NCBI GenBank assembly: GCA_029990175.1
Contig: JARKIP010000033.1
Location: forward strand, 17,095,001 to 17,159,000
Reading direction: 5' to 3'
From: Petunia secreta
Lineage: Eukaryota > Streptophyta > Magnoliopsida > Solanales > Solanaceae
Length of the DNA: 64,000 bases
How positions within the stretch are numbered: the first letter of the stretch is position 1; each line of letters opens with the position of its first letter. The translations under genes were made by a program, and so were the position numbers. The notes under the pieces are model-generated. The model was not told the DNA's origin and ran no database searches. It saw nothing but the letters and a program-made list of their open reading frames with translations. This document shows, piece by piece, positions 35,210 through 46,258 of the stretch.

Positions 35210-35484
35210 CTCCCTCCGTCCCGTTTGATGTGGCACCATTTGACCGGGTGCGGAGTTTAAGAAAATAGAGATTGACCTTGTGAAGTTTTAATTTTACCCT
35301 TGAAAAAGTAAGAAAAAGAAATTTTGAGTAATAAAAAAGTTGTTGGTAGCTTTAAAAATATGTAGGGTCCAATAAGGGTAAAATAGAGATAGTGCATTAA
35401 ATAGTTATCAAATAAGGAAACATGTCATTCTTTTTGGGACAAACAAAAAAAGAAATGGTGCCACATAAATTGGGACGGAGGGAG
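35210..35484. mobile_element. Stowaway-like MITE in solo LTR B1
   Basis: 275 bp with near-perfect inverted ends: CTCCCTCCGTCCCGTTTGAT at the left and CTCCCTCCGTCCCAATTTAT read inward from the right, both followed by GTGGCACCATTT, flanked by TA on both sides. Solo LTR B3 has the uninterrupted site with a single TA (about 62385 on the minus strand). The frames 35397-35717 and 35422-35646 are inside the MITE and the LTR and are not genes. Confidence 0.92.
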
Positions 35485-36382
35485 TATTTGATATTTGGGG
35501 TCAAATTTAGAAAACATAGATGTAGAAGGCTGTTTTTGAAAAAAAGTGAACACGGAACAATCAAGTGCACAAAGAGGGTTGTCATACCTAATCTAATAGT
35601 GTATAGAAGCTTAAAGTTTGTTAAAACAATTGATTTAAATACGTAAAGGGCCAGATTTAAAAATAGGTATTGGGCACATATCATTAGGTTAAAACAGGGG
35701 CAGGTTAATTTACACAAATAATTACAGATTAGACACAGTTTTCACTTTCAGCCCCTATGGTTAAAATTCAAGTATTTCACATAATAGCATATTTTACATG
35801 TTGTAATAAAGTAATATTATCATGTCCAAAATCTAATCGAAAACGGGTAAACCCAGAATCTAAACTTTCAGATTAACATATTATTTTTTTGTTTCTTTTC
35901 CAGAAATTGTCATGCGAGTTTTAGGCAATAAAAGATTATGATTTTAGGATGAGTAATGCAGCACATAGGAGAGAGGAATAGTAATGGCTCCTGGGTAGCC
36001 CAAATACACAGTTCACAACTGTGAAACCTGTGTTAAGTGATTAAATATAGACAGGGAGGATCCTAGCAAATACAAACACCTAGGGGGGAGACTAGAAGAA
36101 ATCAGGAAAATGATAAGAATGGTGTCTTGTGTACACCCCCAAGCATAGCCTGTTTAGGCCTAGTTTTTTCAGATAAAGGAGACCTTTATCAGGATCTTAC
36201 AAACACACAAAGGATCTGTAAAATTATCCCTAGTATAGCTCTAAGGCAATCCACATATACTGCAAAATGGAGGTTAGCAGGGGCAAAATAGATCCCCAAA
36301 CAAAAGCACATAGGAACAGAGATCACACCAGGAAATTTATAAGCATAGGCAGTTCAAATATAAGGATAAGTAAGGGTATATG

Positions 36383-37308
36383 TGACAACGCTCAACACAC
36401 ACCTCGAATTGAGATATGAACGGCCGTCTCAATATAATTTACCCAACTAGGAGTAGGGGTCGAATCCACAAGGAACAAAGTGATACGATTAAAGTAGCGG
36501 AGGAACTAAACCTATTTGACTAAGCCAAACTAGGATAACAAGGTGATGAAATGATATTAACAACTACAAACTACACTAGGAAAGCAAGTAAAGGTGATCA
36601 ATGGCTTTCTCACAACCAAGGAAGACAATATTTGAGCCTAGGATGCAAAAATAGCACGGATTTTATATATTATGGCCGAGTCGTTCTAATATAATCCCTA
36701 GAATCCTTCCGGCCTAAAAGGGATTTACCTCAACGGCGCTCGTCAAAGTCATAGTTGAGCGTATAAAGCACTACCTATTACCCGAGGAAAGAAGACCTCT
36801 TCCGAGCGTAACTTCTTTTAGATGAGTTAGTCTATGAAATAGCCTATCAACCCAAATCAAAGATAGCTTCACTATTCTACTATAAAGAAAGGGATAAAGA
36901 ATTACTCTATGAAGTGCACCCAATCTTCAATAATTCATGGTTGTTGATGAATCCTTGCTCCCAGACTTGGAAAAATGGCCAAACATATGTAAACTATGAT
37001 AAAACTATCTATTTGTAGTCTCAAAGTAATTACAATATTTTTCCAAAAATTATCCCTAGGTTAAAACAAAGAAATGGCTGATTTTTCATCATATAGCCAC
37101 CCTGATACTGAAAATTTAACCGCTAGCTACTTTTTGCTCTTTTCTCAATTTTGGCCTTTCTTTTGACTTGTTTTCTTTCCAATCTCTTCCAAAACTCAAT
37201 CCACCTACAATATGAAATTAAACCATGATAAGCGCATTTATTTCATCAATTTAACACAATAAAAGTTCAAGTATAAGTATGTAATGTGTGACATTTAGCC
37301 ACACATCA
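36383..37308 (-). repeat. 3' LTR of element E (926 bp, with a deletion)
   Basis: Collinear with 43122-44247 except that about 200 bp found in the partner at roughly 43618-43830 are missing here, between ATTCTAC and AAAGAAAGGG. Confidence 0.9.
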
Positions 37309-37325
37309 CACTCCCAAACTTAAAC
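37309..37325 (-). other. Polypurine tract of element E
   Basis: On the minus strand GTTTAAGTTTGGGAGTG directly precedes the LTR start TGATGTGTGGC. Confidence 0.7.
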
Positions 37326-40300
37326 TATTGCTTGTCCTCAAGTAAAGCACATACTACTAAATTTGAAATTGCATTTCAATCATTTAAGCACACACTCATA
37401 AGGCCACAACAAGTCAAAAAATCAATTTTTAGCTCAACAACCATGACGTAGGTTGGTACCAACAATTAAGTCAAGCCATGTTAATAAAACTTTTCTTTCA
37501 CACATCACCAATCTTAATGTTATAAAAACACAAACATTAGAAGGCAAATATGTCACGACACAAGACTTTCAAGGTTTGCCTCTTTGTCACAAGAGCTCAC
37601 TTCTTTGCTCTCTTACCTCAATTGAAAAATGAAACAAAGTCCTCAACTCAACTTCACAAGTGCCCTCACCACGCAAAAGAGTATCCCAAATACACTATAA
37701 TGCACATCAAACAAAAATGGGACATAAGATTGGAAAAATTCACTCACTCTCTCAAATTAAGTTCAACATGCACACTAGAGATACCATAAGCTTGCCCTTC
37801 ATGTACATCTCCACTAATGTAGGATTGGCTCAAAATCAATTAGGACTTAATTAAGGTTGTAATGTAGGCTTTTGGTTAAAGGTTGGGTAAAATTTGGGGA
37901 AATAGTGACTACACACCTCCTTGAGCAATACGCATACAAAAATTAAAAGCACACTTCCTTTTCCTTTCACTTACACCTTGCTAAATTGAGGATTATACAC
38001 TAGTCTTTCACCTCTTTATTCATCACTCCTATTTCATTCTTTTTCCACTTGCTTCTTTTTGTTTCTTTTCTCTTTCTTTTCTTTATTTTTCTTTCAAGTT
38101 TTTCTTTTCAACTCACTTTTATTGATCTTTCTTTTCTTTTCTTTTGATATTGATCTTCTAACTTTCACACTTACAAGGAGGTTCGGCCAAAAGAGGATTA
38201 GTGCTTTTAGCACTTAGAATTGGTCTGGACTAATAATGTGGTTACCAAAAGAAAAGATATAAGACACAAAGGGGTTGACTAGGATCATAATACAAAGGTA
38301 GGCTTTTTAGGTTACTAGCAGGCCAAGGAAAGCCTAAGAACATTTTTCGAGCCAAGCACAACCTAGGATTTCGCTTTAAAGAACATTTAGGGAAAATTCT
38401 AGATCTAAAGCGCACAAATAAACACACCAATACCTCATCACACATGGCATAAGCAAGGAAAGGAAGACAATTTTATTCAAGTCCCAATTAGAAGCCATTA
38501 AACTATAAAGCTCACTCATAGTCTATTGAGAACTAATTAGTGAAAACAAGAGCCAAAAATTGAATTTAAAGATCATAACACAATCTAGCAATGTACTTTG
38601 CTTTTAAAGTTTTTAAAATAAGATTCACATGGCAAGGATCAAATAATAGTGGTACCAAACATGCCAAAAGTTGGCTAAGGAGCAAAAATTCATAACTAGT
38701 CATCATTATTTACAACTAACTACTAAACTAGTCCTAAAAATGCCCGGTTTAAAACAATTACTTCCTCGAAAAAGAACCATGAAAAAGAAAACCAAGGAAG
38801 TTATTTCAAAAATTTGATACAAAAATAGTATTTACAATGAAAATGGTTGTTCAGACCCCAATGGAGCTTTCGCACCCAAGTGGTATGTCTATGTATCACA
38901 CAAACGTGAATCAAATAAAAGGAAACAACATCCCAAGCATAGTTCATGGGAGTACTTTTTTTTTTTGAAGTTTTTCATTTTCCCTTTTTCTTTTTGGCTA
39001 ATCAAGATACAATAATGAAATTAAAACTCAAACTAAACAATCCTATCATTAATAAAGAAGTTTAATATTCCTAAAGAAAGATCAATTCTACCAAAATTTT
39101 CAAGTTAAATAACATCATTTACAATCAAGAAATAATATCACGCAAAAATAATTAAGCTCCTCTTCCCAACTAAAAATGTTGCCTTGCCCTCAAGGGAACT
39201 AAATAATTTGCCTTGCCTTGCTCTCTAGAAATGTTTCTTTGGGAATTGTATCGCTTTTGCTCCTCCTTGAACTATTGAACCATTGCAGTTCCAATTTCCA
39301 ATTGCTTGAGAAACTTCAAAGTCCCAGCCCTTCCTCTTCCATTGATTCTCTTTCTTGTCAGATCTGTGCTCTTTCTTTTGATCCCTTTCATATCTACAGT
39401 GCACTTCTTCTTTCTCACCATTGGGCTTGTAGTGCTCGTCAGGTTTAATGTTCCTGTTAAAAATAGTAAGTCAGAGCCATCATCTAGACGAGAAGCAAGC
39501 TAATGAAGAAGCAATGGTTGTACTCACTTTCCATGGTTACTCAAATTTCACCAAAAGCGGTAACTTTCAATAAATCTTAACGGCAGAGCATAGTTAAATG
39601 ATCCCTTAAATTCCTGATTGGTGATAATGATATGTAACACTAAGCTCCTCTAATGCACTGGAAAATTCCCACAATGAAAGCAATGCAAATCAACATGTTA
39701 AGTTCTAATCACTTCAGTCTAGGATACAAACGAACTAAATATATGTTTCACAAAAAAACTAGAATTCAAGAATAACAGATGGTATGAGGTTATAACACGA
39801 TTTCCACATTTTAGTAGTGTACACAAGCAGCTCATAACTATATTGGTGTAAATTTACAGAGAAGGGACATTTACAGAAGAAGAGAAGGCACTTGAGGCAA
39901 ATGAACAACCACATTTCGAACAAAATATTTCTTCATCCAATCCAATCAAGGATACTGTATTGATAGTAGCAGATACACAAAAAAACTATCCCACAAAAAA
40001 AACAGTTTAATTCATTAGTCTCATCCTCTGTATGACAAAAATTACCATCCAAACCAGACCTTAATAAATGAGATATCCATATTCAAAAAAAAAAAAAAAA
40101 CTACATCCTCCACATAAAAGCAGACTTATTTTTATCCAAACTCCAGCACACTCACGAGCAACATATTCATTCACACTATTGAAGTTCAAGAGAGTTATGT
40201 TCTTTATCCATTAGGGGTTTTCGGTCAATAATAGAAAACAGTTATTTCCTTAAATAAACAGTTTCTTTTTTTTTAAAAAAAAAATACTGCAAAGCAACCA

Positions 40301-41880
40301 AAAAAAATATTTGCAGTTTAGCTTCGGCAGAGAACATCGATCTCATCTCTCCATTGCAGATTGCTCAAGCCTGAACAGAGACCTAATTCAACATTATTTC
40401 ATCTTAAACCAAAGCCCAAGTATGTCTCACATGGCATTTATCTCATGAGAAGTTAAACACACAGTTTATGATGAATGTGACCATTGCTTGAATCAGTTTA
40501 AATTGAAGATCCATGAAATTTATGCACACACACACTTATTAATCAAAGAACTCACTAATTACTCAAAAGAAAAGTCTAAACAACAACCAAGACATGTAAA
40601 CAAATGAGCAGAAGTAAATCAATGTATCTAATTAATCAGACTTCGCTAGATTGAACAATTGATCACGAAAAACAACATGACAATGCAGCTACTTGAATCA
40701 ATCTCAGTTAAACCTCTATGCCATTTATGCAAACTCATACTGATTAACCAAAGAATGCTTCAAATACTCGAAACTGAAGTGTAAGCAGCAACTTAGAAGT
40801 AAAAAGAATCAATGTTTGGCAATTCACAACTATTGCATATTAAATAAAAGGGCCAGAACACCATTGAGGATTGAAAACTCTCATTCAGGCATTCAGTCGA
40901 GCGCTTGAGGTGCACTACAGTTTTGCTCAAGTTTCAGCACTTGGGGTACATCAGAGGACCCCAATTTTATCAACAAAACCAGCAGAAAGGCCATCATGCC
41001 CGGCTACAACCCATCAGAGGTGGGTGAAAGCGAGGGGAATTGGTAATTTTGTATAGGGGATGAAATTGAGATGAACAGAATTGAGAATAGAGGAGAGAGA
41101 GGACTGATTATGAAAGAGACTTACCTGAGTCGCCGGTGGAGATGGGGCTGAAACTGATTACTGAATGGTGATCAGAGCGGGTGGCGTCGTGAGGTGTGCG
41201 TGCAGTGGAATGTAGCAGCATAGGGATTGAAAGTGTGAGTGAATGACTGTGAAAAGTTTTAAGACCACTATGAAGTCTGAACCAAAGTTAGGTGGGGCGC
41301 CCTTTTTATGAGGCGGGCTGCCCGTTTCAAAATACTAAGAGCTACCATTTCAAAATACAGACAGTAAAATCTTAAAGCAATTTTTACAGCATTGTGACTG
41401 TCCAACTTCTCAAATTCAATCCAAATGACATCCAAAAATCCTGAAACTTGGTAAAATGATCAAAAATAACAAAATAAAATAATCAAGGAATTCAAAATAT
41501 AAAAAATGAGCAATATTTAAAAGCGCTTGGGTTGCCTCCCAAGAAGCGCCGCATTTAACGTCGTGGCACGACAAGTACCAACCCATACTTTTCTCTCCAT
41601 TTTGAAAATATGAATTGCCTCCCTAATTTTGAATCAAGCCTTTCAGTGTGCTCGAGGGGATGGTGGTACGAATTTCAAAATTCTAAATGCCAAATACTTT
41701 GTTTTGCACTTCTTGGTCTTCAAGTGAGGGATGTCATTTTGTCTCTTTGGCGTGGCAAATTCAACGATGTAGCCATTTTACTCATCATGAAAAAATCATC
41801 CAAAGGTCTTTGCTCTTTCATTTCCATTGCCTCATCGTCACATAAAGTTTAAAAATGAAGTGAATGAGTCCCAACTATTT
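37326..41880. other. Non-coding internal region of element E
   Basis: 4.5 kb with no recognisable protein block on either strand. It holds a CT-rich tract (about 38030-38150), an A17 run near 40085 and a strong hairpin at 41523-41549. Frames at 37550, 38242, 39218 and 40871 show no conserved motif. Confidence 0.6.
41523..41549. other. Conserved hairpin in element E
   Basis: GCGCTTGGG, a TTGCCT loop, then CCCAAGAAGCGC: CTTGGG pairs with CCCAAG, and GCG with CGC beyond a small bulge. It lies just 3' of the gag-like frames in the element's sense. The phrase recurs in plant retroelements as far as I recall; its role is unknown. Confidence 0.55.
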
Positions 41881-42464
41881 TCAACACCCATTGGGCCTCA
41901 AGTATGACATGCTCCTCTTCGATGGTGTTCGAGTCTTCATCACAAGAGTTCTTAATTTTCGCCCTCCAACGCAATTTGCTTGCATATGATCACTTCCATT
42001 AGTCCCCATGGTTTGACTTTTGCTCTTTTCCACATATTCGCTCATTTCTAGCATATCATTCACAGTTTCTTCATGTTGAGCCTCGGAAGCTTCAACCATC
42101 TCATGCACTAGAATTTTCAAGATACGAGCTTCAATATCAAATTGGTTCACCTTTTGTCTTAGTTCTTCTCTTTCCTATTCGAGATCCCTACCATCTACAT
42201 TTAAGTCATTGGCATGCTTTAATAGACTTTCATTTTTTAAACTTGATCTCGGAGCCACCTTCGGCTCACAATTTCTTTTTCATCCCAAACGTTCTCTTCT
42301 TTAGCAATTCTTTCTTGACATCCAAGCACATCTTCCATGGAAGGTTCTTCTTGAAAACTAGACACATCCTTAGCCCTTTGAGCATTAAAAACTTCAATCG
42401 ATTGCTTCATTTTCTCCTTCAAGAGTTGTAGGGATAAGTCGTTTTGGTGAACTTCCTCTTTCAT
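41881..42464 (-). pseudogene. Coiled-coil-like part of the E gag-like region
   Basis: Two minus-strand frames (42464-42237 and 42150-41881). They are rich in Glu, Lys, Gln and Leu, with patterns such as LSLQLLKEKMKQSIEVFN and ILKILVHEMVEASEAQHEE that suggest coiled coil. They follow the zinc-finger-bearing frame 42872-42486 in the same direction, separated by stops, so they probably once formed one protein of about 300 residues. No catalytic motif is seen. Function beyond a structural gag-like role is not supported. Confidence 0.45.
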
Positions 42465-42485
42465 TTCTTTTATCTCCTTGAGAGT

Positions 42486-42872
42486 TTAGGCATTCTCATA
42501 ATGTTGTTCAACTATCCGCACCATCAAGTATTCACATCTCTCATTTTGAGTGCATTCTTCTTGTGAAGTAGATAAGTCCATCTCTTCTTGAAACTTTTCT
42601 TGGATGCCTTGCCATTTAGGTTCAAGTTCCATGTTCATGTTTGCATTGGACCTATCAAATAAGTAAGCATCATTAGCATCGTTACAAAAAATCATTAGGG
42701 GAAGAATAAATAATATTAGGACAACCGTTCCAATGGCCATTTTGACCCCCACACTCATGACATATGTTCCACTCAAAGGGTTGAGAAGGTGTGCGCACAA
42801 CTCGCCCCCGGAAATAATTTGACATTTTTGCCAATAGTGAGGTCCACCATAATAAGGACAAGGATCAGTCAT
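42486..42872 (-). pseudogene. gag-like N-terminal frame of element E
   Basis: A 128-residue minus-strand frame beginning MTDPCPYYGGPHYWQKCQ, where a Cys...His...Cys pattern (CPYYGGPHYWQKC) resembles a worn zinc knuckle with one Cys replaced by Tyr. A hydrophobic stretch (MAIGTVVLILFILPLMIF) follows, which may be a translated non-coding part or frameshifted, and then an acidic C-terminal part with EPKWQGIQEKFQEEMDL. It lies about 250 bp inside the 5' LTR, the position of gag. Autonomous gag function is unlikely. Confidence 0.45.
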
Positions 42873-43098
42873 GTATGGATTTTCAACATTTGACCAATTT
42901 TAGTTCCATGATGCCATTTCAAGGTAATTACCACTAAGCTAAAGTAACTAACTTACGAGAGTAAACACTACACACAAATAAATATTTACAATTTATAAAG
43001 AACATAACTACTATTCACAATTCACACGATAAAGATTCACGAAGTTTGGAACTAAGCCAACTAGCTCAACTCCTCAAACTACTGTAATACGCCAATTG

Positions 43099-43121
43099 TT
43101 CCCCGGCAACGACACCAATTT
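43099..43121 (-). other. Primer-binding site of element E
   Basis: On the minus strand TGGTGTCGTTGCCGGGGAA follows the 5' LTR end after an AAAT spacer. The TGG start and position fit a PBS; I do not name the tRNA. Confidence 0.6.
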
Positions 43122-44247
43122 TGACAACGCTCAACACATACCTCGAATTGAGATATGAACGGTCGTCACAATATAATTTACCCAACTAGGAGCCGGGGTC
43201 GAATCCACATGGAACAAAGTGATACGAGTAAAATAGCGGAGGAACTAAACCTATTTGACTAATCCAAAATAGGATAACAAGGTGATGAAACGATATTAAC
43301 AACTACAAACTACACTAGAAAAGCAAGTAAAGGTGATCAATGTCTTTCTCACAACCAAGGAAGACAAGATTTGAGCCTAGGAAGCAAATATAGCACGGGG
43401 TTTATATATTATGGCTGAGTCATTCTAATGTAATCCCTAAAATCCTTCCATCCTAGAAGGGATTTACCTCAACGGCGCTCGCCAAAGCCATAGTTGAGAG
43501 TATAAAGCATTACCCATTACCCGAGGAAAGAAGACCTCTTTCGAGCGTAACTTCTTTAAGGTGAGTTAGTCTATGAAATAGCATATCAACTCAAATCCTC
43601 GCTAGCTTCATTATTCTACACTAACTAATATCTCTCGAGTCTTTAATTAGCAAAGTAGACATCTAATTTTAGTGTCATGAGCATTAAAGTTAATCAACCA
43701 AAACAATAGAAGCTAGACAATCAAAACCCACATACATAAAATCCTAGTCATGAAATATATTTATAAAATCATGTCCATTAATAACATCAACTAATAGATG
43801 TAGCTTACAAATCAAAGAAATAAAGAAAGGGAGAAATAATTTCTCATTCAAAGTGCACCCAATCTTCAATCTTTCATGGTTGTTAATGAATCCTTGCTCC
43901 CAAACTTGAAAAAATGGCCAAAGATATGTAAACTAAGATAAAACTATCTATTTATAGTCCCAAAGCAATTACAATATTTTTTCCAAAATTATCCCTAGGT
44001 TAAAACAAAGAAATGGCTGATCTTTCGTCATATAGCCACCGTGGTACTGAAAATTTAACCACTAGCCAATTTTTGGTCTTTTCTCAATTTTGGCCTTTCT
44101 TTTGGCTTGTTTTCTTTACAATCTCTTGCAATACTCAATCCACCTACAAGATGCAATTAAACCATGATAAGTGTATTTATTTCATCAATTTAACACAATA
44201 AAGTTCAAGTATAAGTACGTAATATGTGGCATTTTAGCCACACATCA
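43122..44247 (-). repeat. 5' LTR of element E (1126 bp, complete)
   Basis: Longer copy of the E LTR. It includes the segment near 43618-43830 that is deleted in the partner. Confidence 0.9.
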
Positions 44248-44457
44248 ATATGCTGTGTCTGTTTACCTTGTTACTAAATCAGAAACAAGCAGAGAGCAAT
44301 AGTGCAGATAGTCCCAAGCTTTTCCCAGAAAAAAAATATCCAGAAAGAGTGAGAGGTATTCCCAAAGATGAAAACACAATGTTTTTGCCTTGGTTCTTTC
44401 AGTTTTTCTTTTGTATAATCAGTGTATGCTTGTATGTGTGTAAGTAAAAGAAGACAG

Positions 44458-44466
44458 GTTTATATA
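44458..44466 (-). promoter_or_regulatory. Candidate TATA box of LTR B1
   Basis: Minus-strand TATATAAAC, shared with B2 and B3 in the same sense. Confidence 0.55.
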
Positions 44467-46258
44467 GTTGTAGGGAGTAGGGGTTTTGAATTCAAACGGT
44501 TATAGTATACAAGGTAGGGAACATTGTCTTCCAGATTTAAAAGGGATTCCCTTAAGTACTCCTTCCAAAAATAGATTAGTCAGTCCCCCAATTTTAAGGA
44601 AAATAGGATCCCAACCAATTATGCCTTCTCCCCCATTACCTTGACAAATGTGTAGGTTCAGAAGCAACTATAAAATCATGTCTTAGGCTCGACAATATCC
44701 TTAACAGATTAAAAGGATTCCAGTTGATACTAAGTTAATCAAAAAACAAATTCCCAATCTTGTTTCTAATTAGAATTTCAAATTGAACTATCACATAGAC
44801 ATGATTCTGGACCAACAGGCTCTCCTCTTTAGATAATAACATAGTTAGGTTCCAAATTAGTGCAAAAAAGTGTCTCAAACCAATTTAGGTTTAAATAAAT
44901 CAAACAATAGCTTAGCAAGCTTCAAACAGACCTCAATTGGTACTATGTCAATCACTGGAATAGATTCCATTCATGTATCAATCAGAGAAATCAAATTGAA
45001 CCTAATCAGGGCTCCTTAAATTATATTCAACAAATTATCATTTCAATTTTAATATATAACCATGAGAATCATGTGTCTTGCCAGAACAAGGAAATAAATA
45101 CACTATAAAATATGGGTGATCATAGTCAAGTCATAAACTGTCATTGATATTTCATTTGAAATTAATGGGGATAACCTAGGGCACTAAAACATGCAACAGT
45201 TCAAAACAATATCCGGCTAAATCAGTGAACTCACCAATAACCATACAAATTTTCACCTCATTAACTTAACACGTAGCAATTAGTCGACTAAGCATGTTAT
45301 CACATAGATATCACATAGATTAAAGACAAACAAAAAAGGAAAATGGGTTACCCGTCTATGTCGGAGTTGGGTCAATTTTGACCTGTCTCAATCATGCACA
45401 CGCGAGGGTTTCCCCCCTTTCCTTAAGGTGATATTATTCATATTTTCATAAATGTGTCAACGAAGCTCCTTTCTCGGTGACGCTAACACAGTCGACGAGT
45501 GGTTGGGTTTTCGACCTCGCCGTTTGGGGAAACCATCATGTGGGTTTTGTAGAGGGCAACAAGGGGAGCAAGACTACGTAATTTGTTCAGCGTTTAGTGA
45601 CCGGAGGTGGCTGGAAATGGCCTCAACAGCGGCGATGTTAGGGTTTCTCATGAGAGAGTATTGAGAGAGAGGGCGATGGGGTGTGTTTGTGGAAATGAGG
45701 GGTCTGATAGGGTTTGGGGGTATGGGTGTAATTAAAAATGGAAACTTTAGTTTCAGCCATTGGATCAGACGAGTAGACGGCCAGGATGAAGCCACGTCGT
45801 CATGACGTGGCACTGATGTGTATAAGTGAGTGTGAAATGTATAAAAAATACTGAGGTTTTATATATACGTGTATAAGTATGTATAAATTATGTATAAACG
45901 TGTATAAATGCTTGTAAAATGCATAGAAAATTGTATAAAAATGTTCATAAAATTATAGAAAAATCATAAAATCAATTTTGAGGGCTAAATGGCTAAGGAA
46001 GACTATGATCTTGAATTTTAAAATGATTTGTACAATTTTCTAGAATAGGAATAATTACCCAAAAAAATTATAATTAAATGTGCAAATTTTGTAAATAGCC
46101 GTAACTTGTGCCACTGTTTAAAAAATAGCCTAATTGGTATATTTGTGCATTATAATACTTTTGAATGGGAGTGGATGAGGGCAATTGTATAATTATCAGT
46201 ACAATTTCTTCTGAAAAAATGGCTATTGAAAGAGGAGGGACAAAATTAGGTGTCAACA

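Larger units (their letters stand above)
36383..44247 (-). mobile_element. Element E: gag-only non-autonomous LTR retrotransposon
   Basis: Direct LTRs at 36383-37308 and 43122-44247, ends TGACAACGC and ACACATCA, perfect 5-bp duplication ATATG (36378-36382, 44248-44252). PBS and polypurine tract show minus orientation. The 5.8-kb internal part holds only gag-like frames (42872-41881) and long non-coding sequence, with no RT or integrase motif. The PBS and the conserved GGTTGCCTCCCAAGAAGCGC phrase recur in plant Tat/Ogre-related elements (from memory), so an autonomous Tat/Ogre relative probably mobilised it (inference). Confidence 0.88.
34499..46258 (-). mobile_element. Solo LTR B1 interrupting the LINE (with nested MITE and element E)
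   Basis: Plus-strand ends TGTTGCACCC and GGTGTCAACA; flanks TGCCT (34494-34498) and TGCAT (46259-46263) match in four of five bases. No internal region, PBS or polypurine tract lies on either side; instead both flanks are the same LINE gene, and its frame resumes exactly when the LTR and one flank copy are removed. That is the signature of LTR-LTR recombination. After removing element E the LTR is about 3.9 kb. It is homologous to B2 and B3. Frames at 45452 and 45574 are LTR sequence. Confidence 0.85.

Noticed and set aside
41281..41340. Possible host promoter or gene end near the GC-richer stretch 40900-41330
   Set aside because: It is inside element E between its LTRs; no splice or coding pattern is visible.
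45452..45813. Frames on both strands in solo LTR B1, GC-richer than surroundings
   Set aside because: They lie within the LTR and are not kept open in B2 or B3. GC-rich leader-like sequence is common in LTRs.
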